A stretch of 64,000 bases of DNA from contig NZ_LBCQ02000003.1 in NCBI RefSeq assembly GCF_001014615.2, positions 62,001 through 126,000 on the forward strand, read 5' to 3'. This document shows, one piece after another, positions 1-8,438 of the stretch (position 1 is the stretch's first letter; every line of letters starts with the position of its first letter). The position numbers and the translations under genes are program-made. This DNA is from Aquamicrobium sp. LC103 (GTDB lineage Bacteria > Pseudomonadota > Alphaproteobacteria > Rhizobiales > Rhizobiaceae). Below the pieces are notes generated by a model. The model saw only the letters and a program-made list of their open reading frames with translations. It searched no databases and was not told where the DNA came from.

Positions 1-649
1 ACTGCCCGACATAGACGGGAACGAGATAGGCCCAGAAAGGCATGTCGAAAGCGAGGACGACGACCGGTAGCACGAGGGCGAGGCCGGCGAGATGGTGGAG
101 CCATGCGCGGCGCACCGCCTCGTCGCCCTGCGCCAGCAGCTTCGCCTCCGTGATGAAAAAGCCGATATTGGCGATCAGCGGTCCGATCACGAAGCGGCCG
201 ACCATGGTGTTGTTGACCTGCAGCAGAAGCTTCAGCCAGTCCGGCAGGTCGCGGTGTTTCCACAGGGCGCGATAATAGCTCTCGGGATCGTCGAACGGAT
301 CGGTCAGCCGCTCGTCGGCATGATGGCGAAGGTGCAGGGTCTTGAAGCGGCGGAACGGATAGACGAGCCCGATGGGCAGGCCGACGAGCAGCTCGTTGAC
401 GAGCGCGCTGCGCGTCGGGTGGCCGTGGGCAGCCTCGTGCATCAACGAGGATTGAAGTGCGACGACGAGGACCAGCAGGGCAATCGCGAGCCACGGGCTG
501 AACGTCCAGAGGAAAAGGCCCGCCCCCGCCCAGGCGGCATAGCACGAGGCGATCAGGGCAACCGTAGGCCATTCGGTTCGCAGGACGCCCCTTGCCCGCT
601 TATGGCTCTTTTGCGCCTTCTCGCGCCGGTATGCTCTTTCGTCGCCCAT
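1..649 (-). CDS. Fatty acid desaturase, 3' end outside the window
   Basis: Reading the minus strand from the ATG at 649 gives about 216 codons open to the window edge. Two histidine boxes typical of membrane di-iron fatty acid desaturases are visible: HEAAHGH (HxxxH type, about residue 74) and HLRHH (HxxHH type, about residue 110), with hydrophobic segments before and after. The third C-terminal box would lie beyond position 1, so the gene is partial here. Family role: O2-dependent desaturation or hydroxylation of acyl chains or carotenoid-like lipids in the inner membrane; the substrate cannot be told. It is transcribed away from the XRE regulator that follows. Confidence 0.8.
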   Translation of the reverse strand, partial: MGDERAYRREKAQKSHKRARGVLRTEWPTVALIASCYAAWAGAGLFLWTFSPWLAIALLVLVVALQSSLMHEAAHGHPTRSALVNELLVGLPIGLVYPFRRFKTLHLRHHADERLTDPFDDPESYYRALWKHRDLPDWLKLLLQVNNTMVGRFVIGPLIANIGFFITEAKLLAQGDEAVRRAWLHHLAGLALVLPVVVLAFDMPFWAYLVPVYVGQ

Positions 650-803
650 TCCTTACCCCGGAAAGACAGAATCCCCCGATCCTGTCATCACGTTGTCAGG
701 AGGCATTGCAGCGCACAACGAGATAATGCGAACGAAGCGTTGAATTTGCAAACCAAACGCCGCAATTGTTGTGAAAAGTAATCAACTCGCGTATTTTCAT
801 GTC

Positions 804-1640
804 ATGGACAAGCGCGATCTCTCGGAAATCTTCAAACGGAGGCTGGCGACGCTGATCGATCGATCGGGCACGAGCCAGTCGGCCTTCGCCACCGCCGTCG
901 GCATCGACCGGTCGGCCCTTTCGCAGCTTCTCTCCGGCCAATCGACGCGGCTGCCCCGCGCCGAAACGCTGCTCAACATCGCCGCCGAGCACAAGGTCTC
1001 GCTCGACTGGCTGCTCGGGGTCAGCCAGGACGAGGGCCTGGGCAGCGAGATCCGCGAGAGCTTCGAGATCGAGGAGGGGCTGGAGGGCTTCGACCGAACC
1101 CTGCTCGCCAAATGGCACGCCGAGGCCGCCGGCACGAAGATACGCTACGTGCCGGCCGGCATTCCCGATCTGCTGCGCAGCGACGACCTGATCGAATACG
1201 AGGCCGGCATAACCCGGAAAAGCACCGAATCGCAGATGGGCGAGACCCAGTACCGGATCGACTACAACCGTCGGCCGGAGACCGACATGGAGGTCTGCAT
1301 GCCGCGGCACGTGCTGGAAATCTTCGCCGGCGGGATGGGCGTGTGGTCGGGGCTGACGAGCGGGCAGCGCGAGGCGCAGCTCGCCCATATGGCGCAGCTT
1401 CTCGACGATCTCTATCCGAGCTTCCGTCTTTATCTCTATGACGGACGACTGCGCTATTCCGTGCCCTATACGATCTTCGGCCAGCTCAGGGCGGCGATCT
1501 ACATGGGCGACATGTATCTGGTGCTGAACGCGACGGCCGCCGTGCGCAGCCTGACGCGCCATTTCGACAATCTCATCCGCGCCGCCGACGTGAACGCGCA
1601 TGAAACCGCCGCTTTCGCGCGATCGCTCATGCGAGATTGA
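804..1640 (+). CDS. XRE-family transcriptional regulator of the methyltransferase locus
   Basis: A 278-residue protein with an N-terminal HTH_XRE domain (about residues 8-65, including SQSAFATAVGIDRSALSQLL) and a long C-terminal ligand-type domain of unknown fold. I chose the ATG at 804 (MDKRDLSE) because the HTH follows it immediately; an in-frame GTG at 771 would add 11 residues. Neither start has a strong Shine-Dalgarno. It sits 74 bp upstream of bmt and next to the divergent mttB/corrinoid pair, so a role as local regulator of betaine or C1 use is inferred from position only. The sensed ligand is unknown. Confidence 0.82.
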   Translation: MDKRDLSEIFKRRLATLIDRSGTSQSAFATAVGIDRSALSQLLSGQSTRLPRAETLLNIAAEHKVSLDWLLGVSQDEGLGSEIRESFEIEEGLEGFDRTLLAKWHAEAAGTKIRYVPAGIPDLLRSDDLIEYEAGITRKSTESQMGETQYRIDYNRRPETDMEVCMPRHVLEIFAGGMGVWSGLTSGQREAQLAHMAQLLDDLYPSFRLYLYDGRLRYSVPYTIFGQLRAAIYMGDMYLVLNATAAVRSLTRHFDNLIRAADVNAHETAAFARSLMRD

Positions 1641-1660
1641 TGCGATCCTCGATTGACCAC

Positions 1661-1680
1661 ATATAAAGACTTCCTTATAT
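1661..1680. promoter_or_regulatory. 20-bp near-perfect palindrome upstream of bmt, possible SAM/SAH-regulator operator
   Basis: ATATAAAGA-CT-TCCTTATAT has 9-bp arms with one mismatch. It is the only AT-rich block in the 74-bp gap before bmt. The ATAAAGA-type palindrome resembles sites described for ArsR-family SAM/SAH-responsive regulators (SahR/SamR) of methionine genes in Alphaproteobacteria; that link is from memory and not tested. Position about 35-54 bp before the bmt ATG fits an operator over the promoter. Confidence 0.5.
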
Positions 1681-1714
1681 CATTATCTCATCAAAGAGAG
1701 ACGGGATTTGACGC

Positions 1715-2728
1715 ATGAACAATCCCATTGAAGCGCTGATCGTCGAAAAGGGCGTGCTCCTGGCCGACGGCGCCACCGGCACCAACCTCTTCGCCATGGG
1801 CCTTGAAGCCGGCGACGCGCCCGAATTGTGGAACGAGACCGCGCCGGAGAAGATCGAGGCGCTGCACCAGGGCTTCGTCGATGCCGGCGCCGACATCATC
1901 CTGACCAACTCCTTTGGCGGCACCAGGCATCGCCTGAAGCTGCACAAGGCCGAGAGCCGGGTGCACGAGTTGAACCGACGCGCCGCCGAGATCGCGCGCT
2001 CCGTCGCCGACAAGGCCGGCCGCAAGGTCATCGTGGCGGGCTCCGTCGGGCCGACCGGCGAGCTTTTCCAGCCCCTCGGCGCGATGAGTTATGACGAGGC
2101 CGTCGAGGCCTTCGCCGAACAGATCGAGGGGTTGAAGGCGGGCGGCGCCGAAGTGGCCTGGATCGAGACCATGTCGGCGCCCGACGAGATCCGCGCCGCC
2201 GCCGAGGCGGCGATAAGGGTCGGCCTTCCCTACACCTTCACCGGCTCCTTCGACACGGCCGGCCGCACCATGATGGGGCTGGCGCCGAGGGACATCCACG
2301 CCGTCGCGGACGGGCTCGCCGAGACCCCGCTGGCGGTGGGCGCCAATTGCGGCGTCGGTGCCTCCGACATTCTCGCCTCGCTGCTCGACATGAGCGCCGC
2401 GCGGCCCGAGGCGACGATCGTGGTCAAGGGCAATTGCGGCATTCCGGAATTCCGCGGTTCGGAAATCCACTATTCTGGCACGCCGGAGCTGATGGCCGAA
2501 TATGTGCGTCTCGCCGTCGACGGCGGCGCGAAGATCGTCGGCGGCTGCTGCGGCACATCGTTCCGGCACCTGGCGGCGATGCGCGAGGCGCTGGATCGTC
2601 ACGAGAAGGCGCAGCGCCCGACCGTCGAGGACATCGTCGGGCGCATCGGGCCCCTGCGCAACAAGCAGGCGAGCACGTCCGAAGGCGCGGAAGGCGGGCG
2701 GCGCGAACGCCGGCGGGCACGGGGCTAA
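1715..2728 (+). CDS. bmt: Betaine-homocysteine S-methyltransferase family protein
   Basis: A 337-residue homocysteine S-methyltransferase (Pfam S-methyl_trans). The barrel begins with the DGATGTNL motif (residues 18-25), and the zinc-binding cysteines are visible as C212 in GANCGVG and C278/C279 in GGCCGT. The family moves a methyl group from glycine betaine (or S-methylmethionine and similar donors) to homocysteine, giving methionine and dimethylglycine; zinc activates the homocysteine thiol. Its place next to the corrinoid methyltransferase genes and a dimethylglycine dehydrogenase elsewhere in the window favours betaine as donor. The C-terminus is an odd low-complexity tail ending RRERRRARG, a feature shared with other proteins of this locus. 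Cytoplasmic. Confidence 0.87.
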   Translation: MNNPIEALIVEKGVLLADGATGTNLFAMGLEAGDAPELWNETAPEKIEALHQGFVDAGADIILTNSFGGTRHRLKLHKAESRVHELNRRAAEIARSVADKAGRKVIVAGSVGPTGELFQPLGAMSYDEAVEAFAEQIEGLKAGGAEVAWIETMSAPDEIRAAAEAAIRVGLPYTFTGSFDTAGRTMMGLAPRDIHAVADGLAETPLAVGANCGVGASDILASLLDMSAARPEATIVVKGNCGIPEFRGSEIHYSGTPELMAEYVRLAVDGGAKIVGGCCGTSFRHLAAMREALDRHEKAQRPTVEDIVGRIGPLRNKQASTSEGAEGGRRERRRARG

Positions 2729-2747
2729 GCCGCCGCCCGGGCTCCGG

Positions 2748-3443
2748 TTAAGTTTTTGGCCGGGGCAATCCGGCAAAACTTCTCTGGTGAAACGCCTGAA
2801 CCTCCCTCGGATAACGATAGTCGCCGCCATGCGGACAGGCGTTGCGCGCCAGGCAGCCGCCCTCCCTGCATGATTCGCCCGCAGGTCCGCGCACATGCGC
2901 GATGCACGCCTCATAGGCGAAGGTGTCGCCTGAGAACGCACCGACCGGACAGGCATTCAGGCAAGGTTTCGAGGCACATAGGTCGCAAAGGTGAATCGGT
3001 TTCTCAACCGGCGGGAAGGTAAACGTCTCGTCTAAAAGCAGCGCGCCGCGATAGGCGTGCCAGAGACCGTATTCGGGATGGATGAGGATGCCGAGCGGCG
3101 AAGGCCGCAATCCTTCGGCGCGCATCGCCCATTGCTGGAACGGCAAATACGGCTGGTCGTTGGGCATGGCAGCGCGGGCGCCGAAACGTTTCCCGACCGC
3201 GCCGATCACCTCGCGCGACCAGGTGTCGAGCGGGTTGGCAAGATCGGCCGGACGAGCCTTCCGCCAGCGCTTGAAGTGAGGCCACGGGGCGGCGCCCGCC
3301 TGCCCGACGAGAAGCACGGATTTTGCGGGGGCGCCGGAAGGTCCGGCGGGAGAATCGTCGTCAGCGTCGAAGTTGAAGCCCCCACGGAGGGTTAGGCCAT
3401 GGGTGGCAAGGGCTGTGGAGATATCGGCAAGACGGTCACTCAT
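2748..3443 (-). CDS. QueG-like 4Fe-4S protein, candidate corrinoid reductase partner
   Basis: A 231-residue protein. The C-terminal half carries CDLC-x4-CLNACP and a second cysteine group (C-x-HVRG...CREGGCLARNACP), consistent with 8 iron-sulfur cysteines. The preceding stretch GILIHPEYGLWHAYRGALLLDE resembles the segment in epoxyqueuosine reductase (QueG) and reductive dehalogenases that lies by the corrinoid. I start at the ATG 3443 (MSDRLADIS), which has a GGA 12 nt upstream; an upstream ATG at 3485 has no Shine-Dalgarno. It is on the same strand as and downstream of mttB. Inference: electron carrier or reductase for reactivating cob(II)amide. Often annotated only as ferredoxin. Confidence 0.7.
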   Translation of the reverse strand: MSDRLADISTALATHGLTLRGGFNFDADDDSPAGPSGAPAKSVLLVGQAGAAPWPHFKRWRKARPADLANPLDTWSREVIGAVGKRFGARAAMPNDQPYLPFQQWAMRAEGLRPSPLGILIHPEYGLWHAYRGALLLDETFTFPPVEKPIHLCDLCASKPCLNACPVGAFSGDTFAYEACIAHVRGPAGESCREGGCLARNACPHGGDYRYPREVQAFHQRSFAGLPRPKT

Positions 3444-3638
3444 CACCGCATCTATTCCGCCGATTCCGGTCCTGATCTTCAGCATTCAGGCCGGAGACTT
3501 GCGGCCGATCGGAACGGTCCAGGAAGTGGCCGTCCAAAAGCACGAACATCACCCCTCGCCTGGCCCGCGAACTGTGCTGCGCCAGACTTCGTTGTGGATG
3601 ATTTTGGCGACTTTAGCCCCGCCTGAATCGGGCTCCCT

Positions 3639-5219
3639 TCAAGTGAAGGCGTCGGGCATGGACTCCTTCTTCATCGCGACGAAGTCCTTCAGCCCGTCCT
3701 CTATGCCGGGGTCGAGATACGGCGCCTCGTAGCTTTCGAGCCAGCGCCGGGCAAGTTCGTTCGCCCGCTGCGGCGCGGTCTTCTGGCCCTCCGCCTGCCA
3801 TTGCTCGTAGGAATTGTTGTCGGCGATCGTCGAGCGGTAGAAGGCGGTCTGGAAATTCGCCTGCGTGTGCGAGCAGCCGAGATAATGACTGCCGGGGCCG
3901 ACCTCGCGGATCGCGTCCATCGCCTGCCCGTTCTCGGAAAGGTCAACGCCGGCGGCGAGCTTCTGCGCCATGCCGAGCTGGTCGATGTCCATCATGAACT
4001 TCTCGTAGCAGGAGGCGAGCCCGCCCTCGAGCCAGCCGGCCGAATGAAGCACGAAATTGGTGCCGGCGAGCAGGGTCGAATTGAGCGTGTTGGCGCTTTC
4101 ATAGGCGGCCTGCGCGTCCGGCACCTTGGAGGCGCAGAGCGAACCGCCGGTGCGGAACGGCAGGCCGAGACGGCGGGCGAGCTGCGCGGCGCCGTAGGAA
4201 ACCAGCGACGGCTCCGGCGTGCCGAAGGTCGGGGCGCCCGACTGCATGGAGATCGAGGAGGCGAAGGTGCCGAACAGCACCGGCGCGCCCGGTCGGATAA
4301 GCTGGGTGAAGGAAGCGCCCGCCAGCACCTCGGCCAGAACCTGCGTCAGCGTGCCGGCCACCGTCACCGGGCTCATCGCGCCGGCGAGGATGAAGGGCGT
4401 GACGATGCATGCCTGATTGTTGCGCGCGTAGACCTTCAGCGCGCCGAGCATGGTCTCGTCGAAGACCATCGGCGAATTGGCGTTGATCAGGTTGATGATG
4501 ACGGTGTTTTCCTCGACGAACTTGTCGCCGAACAGGATCTTCGCCATCTCCACCGTGTCCTCGGCGCGCTCCGGCGCCGTGACCGAGCCCATGAAGGGCT
4601 TGTCGGAGAACTTCATGTGGGAGAACACCATGTCGAGATGGCGCTTGTTGACGGGCACGTCGACCGGCTCGCACACCGTGCCGCCGGAATGGTGAATCGA
4701 CGGCGCCATATAGGCGAGCTTCACGAAATTGCGGAAATCCTCGATCGTCGCATAGCGCCGGTTGCCGTCGAGATCGCGCACGAAGGGCGGGCCGTAGACC
4801 GGCGCGAACACGGTGGCGTCGCCGCCGATCTGCACCGACCGCTCCGGATTGCGCGCGTGCTGCGTGAAGGCGGCGGGCGCCGTCTTCAGCAATTCGCGGC
4901 AGAGCCCCTTCGGAAAATGCACCCGCTCGCCCTTCACGTCGGCGCCTGCCTCCTTCCAGAGCCGGAGCGCTTCCGCATCGTCGCGAAACTCGATGCCGAT
5001 CTCCTCCAGAACGGTGTCGGCGTTCTTCTCGATCAGCGCCAGGCCTTCCTCGTCGAGCACCTCGTAGACCTTGATGGCACGCCGGATATAGGGTTGCTGC
5101 ACGCCCGGACCGCCGCCCGACCGCGCCGCGCGCCGCGCCGCCGCACCACCACGATCGCCGCGTCCACGCCGCCCCGCGCCCGCTTCCTGCTCGGCAGCCA
5201 GATTGTCTTCCATGACCAT
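3639..5219 (-). CDS. MttB-superfamily (trimethylamine/quaternary amine) corrinoid methyltransferase
   Basis: A 526-residue TIM-barrel methyltransferase of COG5598. It is continuous with no in-frame amber codon, so it is a non-pyrrolysine member like MtgB, which demethylates glycine betaine or similar quaternary amines and passes the methyl to a cob(I)amide protein. The core starts at VQQPYIRRAIKVYEVL (about residue 41). Start: ATG at 5219 lies only 3 nt after AAGGA, so the second ATG at 5213 (MEDNL, 9-nt spacing) may be used. The first 45 residues are an Arg/Gly-rich tail (RRGRGDRGG...ARRAARSGGG). It is divergent from its likely corrinoid partner across a 251-bp control region. Exact substrate not determinable. 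Confidence 0.9.
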   Translation of the reverse strand: MVMEDNLAAEQEAGAGRRGRGDRGGAAARRAARSGGGPGVQQPYIRRAIKVYEVLDEEGLALIEKNADTVLEEIGIEFRDDAEALRLWKEAGADVKGERVHFPKGLCRELLKTAPAAFTQHARNPERSVQIGGDATVFAPVYGPPFVRDLDGNRRYATIEDFRNFVKLAYMAPSIHHSGGTVCEPVDVPVNKRHLDMVFSHMKFSDKPFMGSVTAPERAEDTVEMAKILFGDKFVEENTVIINLINANSPMVFDETMLGALKVYARNNQACIVTPFILAGAMSPVTVAGTLTQVLAEVLAGASFTQLIRPGAPVLFGTFASSISMQSGAPTFGTPEPSLVSYGAAQLARRLGLPFRTGGSLCASKVPDAQAAYESANTLNSTLLAGTNFVLHSAGWLEGGLASCYEKFMMDIDQLGMAQKLAAGVDLSENGQAMDAIREVGPGSHYLGCSHTQANFQTAFYRSTIADNNSYEQWQAEGQKTAPQRANELARRWLESYEAPYLDPGIEDGLKDFVAMKKESMPDAFT

Positions 5220-5290
5220 GCTTCCTTGAATCGTTCGTCGCCGCTTCGGCGTTCTCCCGCCAGATCGTAGCGATGCACCCTTGCCGAAAC

Positions 5291-5319
5291 GGCCCGGCAG
5301 CGCCAGCCCATGTCGCAAA
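5291..5319 (+). promoter_or_regulatory. Candidate AraC/GbdR-type site between mttB and the corrinoid gene
   Basis: The 14-mer GCCCATGTCGCAAA (5306-5319) recurs exactly, on the opposite strand, upstream of the dimethylglycine dehydrogenase gene (25855-25868); the variant GCCCATGGCGC is upstream of soxB (36602-36612). The core TGTCGC matches the half-site reported for the related AraC regulator ArgR of Pseudomonas. Here the second half-site 21 bp upstream is weak (GGCCC at 5291). An inverted repeat TGTCG-N6-CGACA (5311-5326) overlaps it. Confidence 0.5.
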
Positions 5320-5362
5320 ATCGACAAGAAACCATGCGGTTGTGCCAGTCGCTTTCCTTTTG

Positions 5363-5374
5363 TGCGACGTCGCA
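5363..5374. promoter_or_regulatory. Perfect 12-bp palindrome in the mttB/corrinoid divergent region
   Basis: TGCGACGTCGCA is a perfect palindrome about 100 bp before the corrinoid gene start and 145 bp before the mttB start. It could be the operator of the nearby XRE regulator, since such dimers bind short palindromes. No second copy was found near the XRE gene or bmt, so the assignment is weak. Confidence 0.3.
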
Positions 5375-5470
5375 ATTCGACTATGAAAACGGCTCTGCGG
5401 CGGAATATGAATCGGCAAGGAACAGCGGGCACTTCACGTGCCGTGAGACATGGCCTTCAGGAGCCCAGAC

Positions 5471-6169
5471 ATGTCCGACGACGAAATCATCCTTTCCGAA
5501 CTCTCCGACGACGAGCTCGTGCAGCAGATGCACGACGACCTTTATGACGGGCTGAAGGAGGAGATCGAGGAAGGCACGAACATCCTGCTCGAACGCGGCT
5601 GGCTGCCCTACAGCGTGCTGACCGAGGCGCTGGTCGAGGGCATGCGCATCGTCGGCGAGGATTTTCGCGACGGCATCCTGTTCGTGCCGGAAGTTCTGTT
5701 GTCGGCAAACGCGATGAAGGCCGGCATGGCGATCCTGCGTCCGTTGCTCGCTGCCACCGGCGCGCCGAAGCAGGGCAAGATGATCATCGGCACCGTCAAG
5801 GGCGACATCCACGACATCGGCAAGAACCTCGTCGGCATGATGATGGAAGGCGCCGGCTTCGACGTCATCGACCTCGGCATCAACAACCCGGTCGAGAACT
5901 ATCTCAATGCCATCGAGGAGCATCAGCCCGACATCGTCGGCATGTCGGCGCTGCTGACCACGACCATGCCCTACATGAAGGTCGTGATCGACACGATGAA
6001 GGAAAAGGGCATTCGCGACGACTATGTCGTGCTCGTCGGCGGCGCGCCGCTGAACGAGGAGTTCGGCAAGGCCGTGGGAGCTGATGCCTATTGCCGCGAT
6101 GCGGCGGTTGCGGTGGAGACGGCGAAGGATTTCATGAAGCGCAAGCACAACGTCCGCGCCTCGGCCTGA
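5471..6169 (+). CDS. Corrinoid (cobalamin-binding) methyl carrier protein, MtbC/MttC family
   Basis: A 232-residue protein with the usual two parts: a helical B12-binding-2 cap (about residues 10-95) and a Rossmann-like B12-binding domain with the D-x-H-x-x-G signature in GDIHDIG (D112, H114, G117), where His is the lower cobalt ligand. It carries the methyl group between the MttB-type enzyme and the methyl-H4F methyltransferase. The ATG at 5471 has AGGAG 7 nt upstream; an ATG at 5450 has none. The N-terminus is unusually acidic, with 14 Asp/Glu in the first 34 residues, which contrasts with the Arg-rich tails of its likely partners. Cytoplasmic. Confidence 0.93.
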   Translation: MSDDEIILSELSDDELVQQMHDDLYDGLKEEIEEGTNILLERGWLPYSVLTEALVEGMRIVGEDFRDGILFVPEVLLSANAMKAGMAILRPLLAATGAPKQGKMIIGTVKGDIHDIGKNLVGMMMEGAGFDVIDLGINNPVENYLNAIEEHQPDIVGMSALLTTTMPYMKVVIDTMKEKGIRDDYVVLVGGAPLNEEFGKAVGADAYCRDAAVAVETAKDFMKRKHNVRASA

Positions 6170-6192
6170 GACGCGGACGCCGGATCGGTGAC

Positions 6193-6354
6193 TTAGTAGC
6201 GCGCGGCGCGATCGATGTTTTGTCCGGCCTGCTGCGTCGCAGTGACCGCGCCGGCGGTATCCTGTCCCATGCCACGGATGGTGTTGGCGCATCCAGCCGC
6301 AAATCCTGCAACCACCAGGACGACTGCAATGCGGGAAATGAATGAGGCGGTCAT
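6193..6354 (-). CDS. Entericidin-like small lipoprotein
   Basis: A 53-residue protein with a hydrophobic signal sequence and a lipobox-like AAGC around Cys22, followed by the NTIRGMGQD...AA segment typical of the entericidin A/B family. GGAGAG lies 5 nt before the ATG. Such peptides are tiny outer-membrane lipoproteins, in enterics tied to stationary phase and envelope stress. It is too small for many gene callers. It lies antisense between the corrinoid gene and DUF1638 and has no evident link with C1 transfer. Confidence 0.8.
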   Translation of the reverse strand: MTASFISRIAVVLVVAGFAAGCANTIRGMGQDTAGAVTATQQAGQNIDRAARY

Positions 6355-6408
6355 GTTTTCTCTCCGGATCATCTGTGCGCTCGATCGCGCGGAAGTAAGG
6401 TAACGGAC

Positions 6409-7017
6409 ATGCAACGCACGGAGCCGGAAAAGGTTCTCGTGATCGCATGCGGAATGATCGCCCGCGAGGTGATCGCGGTTAAGGAACGGTTGCGCCTCGA
6501 CCATCTGGATCTCACCTGCCTGCCGGCCGAGTTCCACTACTATCCGGACCGTATAGCGCCAGCGATGGAAGCCGCGATCGCCAAGGCCAGGGCGGACGGA
6601 TACCGGCGCATATTCGTCGGCTACGCGGATTGCGGCACTGGCGGAATGCTGGACAGGGTGTGCGAGGCGCAGGATGTCGAACGCATCGACGGACCGCACT
6701 GCTTCGCCTTCTATCAGGGCATTGCCACCTTCGACGCGGTCGCGGACGACGACATGACGTCGTTCTACATGACGGATTTCCTGTGCCGCCAGTTCGACGC
6801 CTTCTTCATGAAGCCGCTCGGCCTCGACCGTCATCCCGAACTGATCGAGGATTTTTTCGGCAATTACGAAAAGCTGGTCTACCTGGCCCAGACGGACGAT
6901 CCCGAACTGGAAAAGGTGGCGCGGCGGGCGGCAAGGATGCTCGGCCTCGCCTATGAGAAGCGCCTCACCGGTTACGGCGATCTGCCGGCCGCGCTCGCGA
7001 AGGCGGCCGCCTCCTGA
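6409..7017 (+). CDS. DUF1638 protein associated with corrinoid methyltransferases
   Basis: A 202-residue soluble protein matching the DUF1638 pattern: a start with VIACGMIAREV, then LPAEFHYYPDRI, then GYADCGTGGMLDRVC. Cysteines at 14, 37, 75, 85 and 98 and His43/His97 could form a metal or corrinoid site. No function has been shown for the family as far as I know; DUF1638 genes repeatedly sit by MttB-type methyltransferases in bacteria and methanogens. Inference: accessory role in corrinoid loading, repair or methyl transfer. Start: ATG at 6409, weak upstream AAGGTAA. Confidence 0.8.
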   Translation: MQRTEPEKVLVIACGMIAREVIAVKERLRLDHLDLTCLPAEFHYYPDRIAPAMEAAIAKARADGYRRIFVGYADCGTGGMLDRVCEAQDVERIDGPHCFAFYQGIATFDAVADDDMTSFYMTDFLCRQFDAFFMKPLGLDRHPELIEDFFGNYEKLVYLAQTDDPELEKVARRAARMLGLAYEKRLTGYGDLPAALAKAAAS

Positions 7018-7085
7018 TCCCGCATCTTGAAACTGTCCCATTCCCGGGTTTGAAATGGCGGCGCCGCAACAGGAGACCCGCCCGC

Positions 7086-7667
7086 ATGTCCTTTCGCCTT
7101 GCCGCCACCTCGCTGACGCTTCTGGCCGCCCTCTCCTCTCCCGCCGGCGCCACCGGCGAGATCGAGAGCCTGATCACACCCGCCGACCGCGCGCGGCTGG
7201 AGGCCTACGACCAGACGCGCGAGGGAGCGCTCGCCGAGGCCAAGGAGAAGGGAAAACCCGAGGACGTGACGACCCTGGACGAGGTTCTGGTCAGGGAGGC
7301 GATCTCCTTCGAGGATTTCGACATGACCGGAAACTGGCAATGCCGCACGATCAAGGCCGGCGGCGAGGCGGCACTCGTCGTCTATGGCTGGTTCCGCTGC
7401 CAGGTGACGGATGACGGCTCCGGCTGGCACCTGCAGAAACTCACCGGCTCGCAGCGCACCAATGGCCGTTTCTTCACCGATTCAGACACCCGCCTGACCT
7501 ATCTCGGCACTTTTTCGGTGAACAACGAGCAGGCCCTTCCCTATGGCACGAGCCAGGACAGCGACCAGGCGGGCTACGCATTCCGGACCGGAAAGAATGC
7601 GTGGCGAATCGAGTTTCCCGCTCCGCGCTACGAATCGAAGTTCGACATATTGGAGTTCCGGCGCTGA
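7086..7667 (+). CDS. DUF4893 exported protein
   Basis: A 193-residue protein with an N-terminal Sec signal peptide (MSFRLAATSLTLLAALSSPAGA). The body includes FDMTGNWQCRTIKAGG and YGWFRCQV, the pattern I associate with DUF4893, including a Cys pair that could form a periplasmic disulfide. AGGAG lies 9 nt upstream of the ATG at 7086. Role unknown. It probably belongs to neither the methyltransferase locus nor exoD; its neighbours do not point to a function. Confidence 0.72.
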   Translation: MSFRLAATSLTLLAALSSPAGATGEIESLITPADRARLEAYDQTREGALAEAKEKGKPEDVTTLDEVLVREAISFEDFDMTGNWQCRTIKAGGEAALVVYGWFRCQVTDDGSGWHLQKLTGSQRTNGRFFTDSDTRLTYLGTFSVNNEQALPYGTSQDSDQAGYAFRTGKNAWRIEFPAPRYESKFDILEFRR

Positions 7668-7775
7668 GCGTCCGAATGCCGTGGAAAGAACCTTTCAACC
7701 TTGCGACGGGGGTGCTTACGCACTAAGTGCGGGGCTCAGTCAGTACCGGCGTAATTGCCAGCAGGCACCGCGAGA

Positions 7776-8438
7776 ATGAATTTCGACACCACCGAGATGG
7801 AAAAAATGCCACCGGCGGACCAGAGGTTCGACTGCAATGCCTCCTGCCGCCTGTCGCAGATATTCACCGACCTGGCCGGCAGGACCGATGCTTCCATCTC
7901 CATCCGGCAGATACGCGACGCCATCGGCGACCGCAGCTTCGCCGCGCTGCTCGTCCTGTTCGCGGCGCTCAATTTGCTGCCGCTTCCTCCCGGCTCGACG
8001 CTTCTGTTCGGCATCCCGCTGATCCTGATCTCGGCACAGATGGTGCTGGGCCACGACACCGCCTGGCTGCCGCGCCGCTTTCTCGACAAATCCATAGCCA
8101 TCGACCGGTTCAGGATATCGATCGCCAAGATCGTTCCGCGGCTCGAATGGCTCGAACGCATGGTGCGGCCTCGCTACTGGCCGTTCCGCGGCGGGCAGGC
8201 GGACCGGATCGTCGGCATCCTGAGCCTGATCCTCGCGATCGTCGTCACCTTGCCGATACCGCTCGGAAACTGGCTGCCCGCCTTCGCGACCGGCATCTTC
8301 GGCCTCGCCCTTTCCGAGCGCGACGGCGTGTTTCTCGGCATCGGCGTGGCGGTCACCGTGCTCGCCTTCGCCGTCATCGGCCTGGTGTTCGGAACCGCCG
8401 GCGTGGTCGCCAACGCCGCTTTCGGCCTGCATTTCTGA
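7776..8438 (+). CDS. ExoD-family membrane protein
   Basis: A 220-residue membrane protein matching the ExoD family (Pfam PF06055): a soluble N-terminus with ISIRQIRDAIGDRSFAALLVLFAALNLLPLPPG, then hydrophobic segments near LILISAQMVLG and a C-terminal pair of membrane helices. ExoD was found in Sinorhizobium as needed for normal exopolysaccharide and alkali tolerance; its biochemistry is not settled. Start uncertain: ATG 7776 chosen; TTG 7755 and ATG 7797/7806 are in frame and none has a strong Shine-Dalgarno. Confidence 0.85.
   Translation: MNFDTTEMEKMPPADQRFDCNASCRLSQIFTDLAGRTDASISIRQIRDAIGDRSFAALLVLFAALNLLPLPPGSTLLFGIPLILISAQMVLGHDTAWLPRRFLDKSIAIDRFRISIAKIVPRLEWLERMVRPRYWPFRGGQADRIVGILSLILAIVVTLPIPLGNWLPAFATGIFGLALSERDGVFLGIGVAVTVLAFAVIGLVFGTAGVVANAAFGLHF

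Noticed and set aside
1641-1714. SAM-II type riboswitch before bmt
   Set aside because: The gap is short and AT-rich around one palindrome, and a pseudoknot with the known conserved bases is not visible; an operator explains it better.
3639-5219. Pyrrolysine-containing trimethylamine methyltransferase
   Set aside because: No in-frame TAG; the sequence runs through without interruption, so it is a non-Pyl member and trimethylamine should not be assumed as substrate.
5220-5470. Cobalamin riboswitch ahead of the corrinoid genes
   Set aside because: I looked for a B12-box-like conserved segment here and at 10560-10612 and 12000-12160 and saw none.
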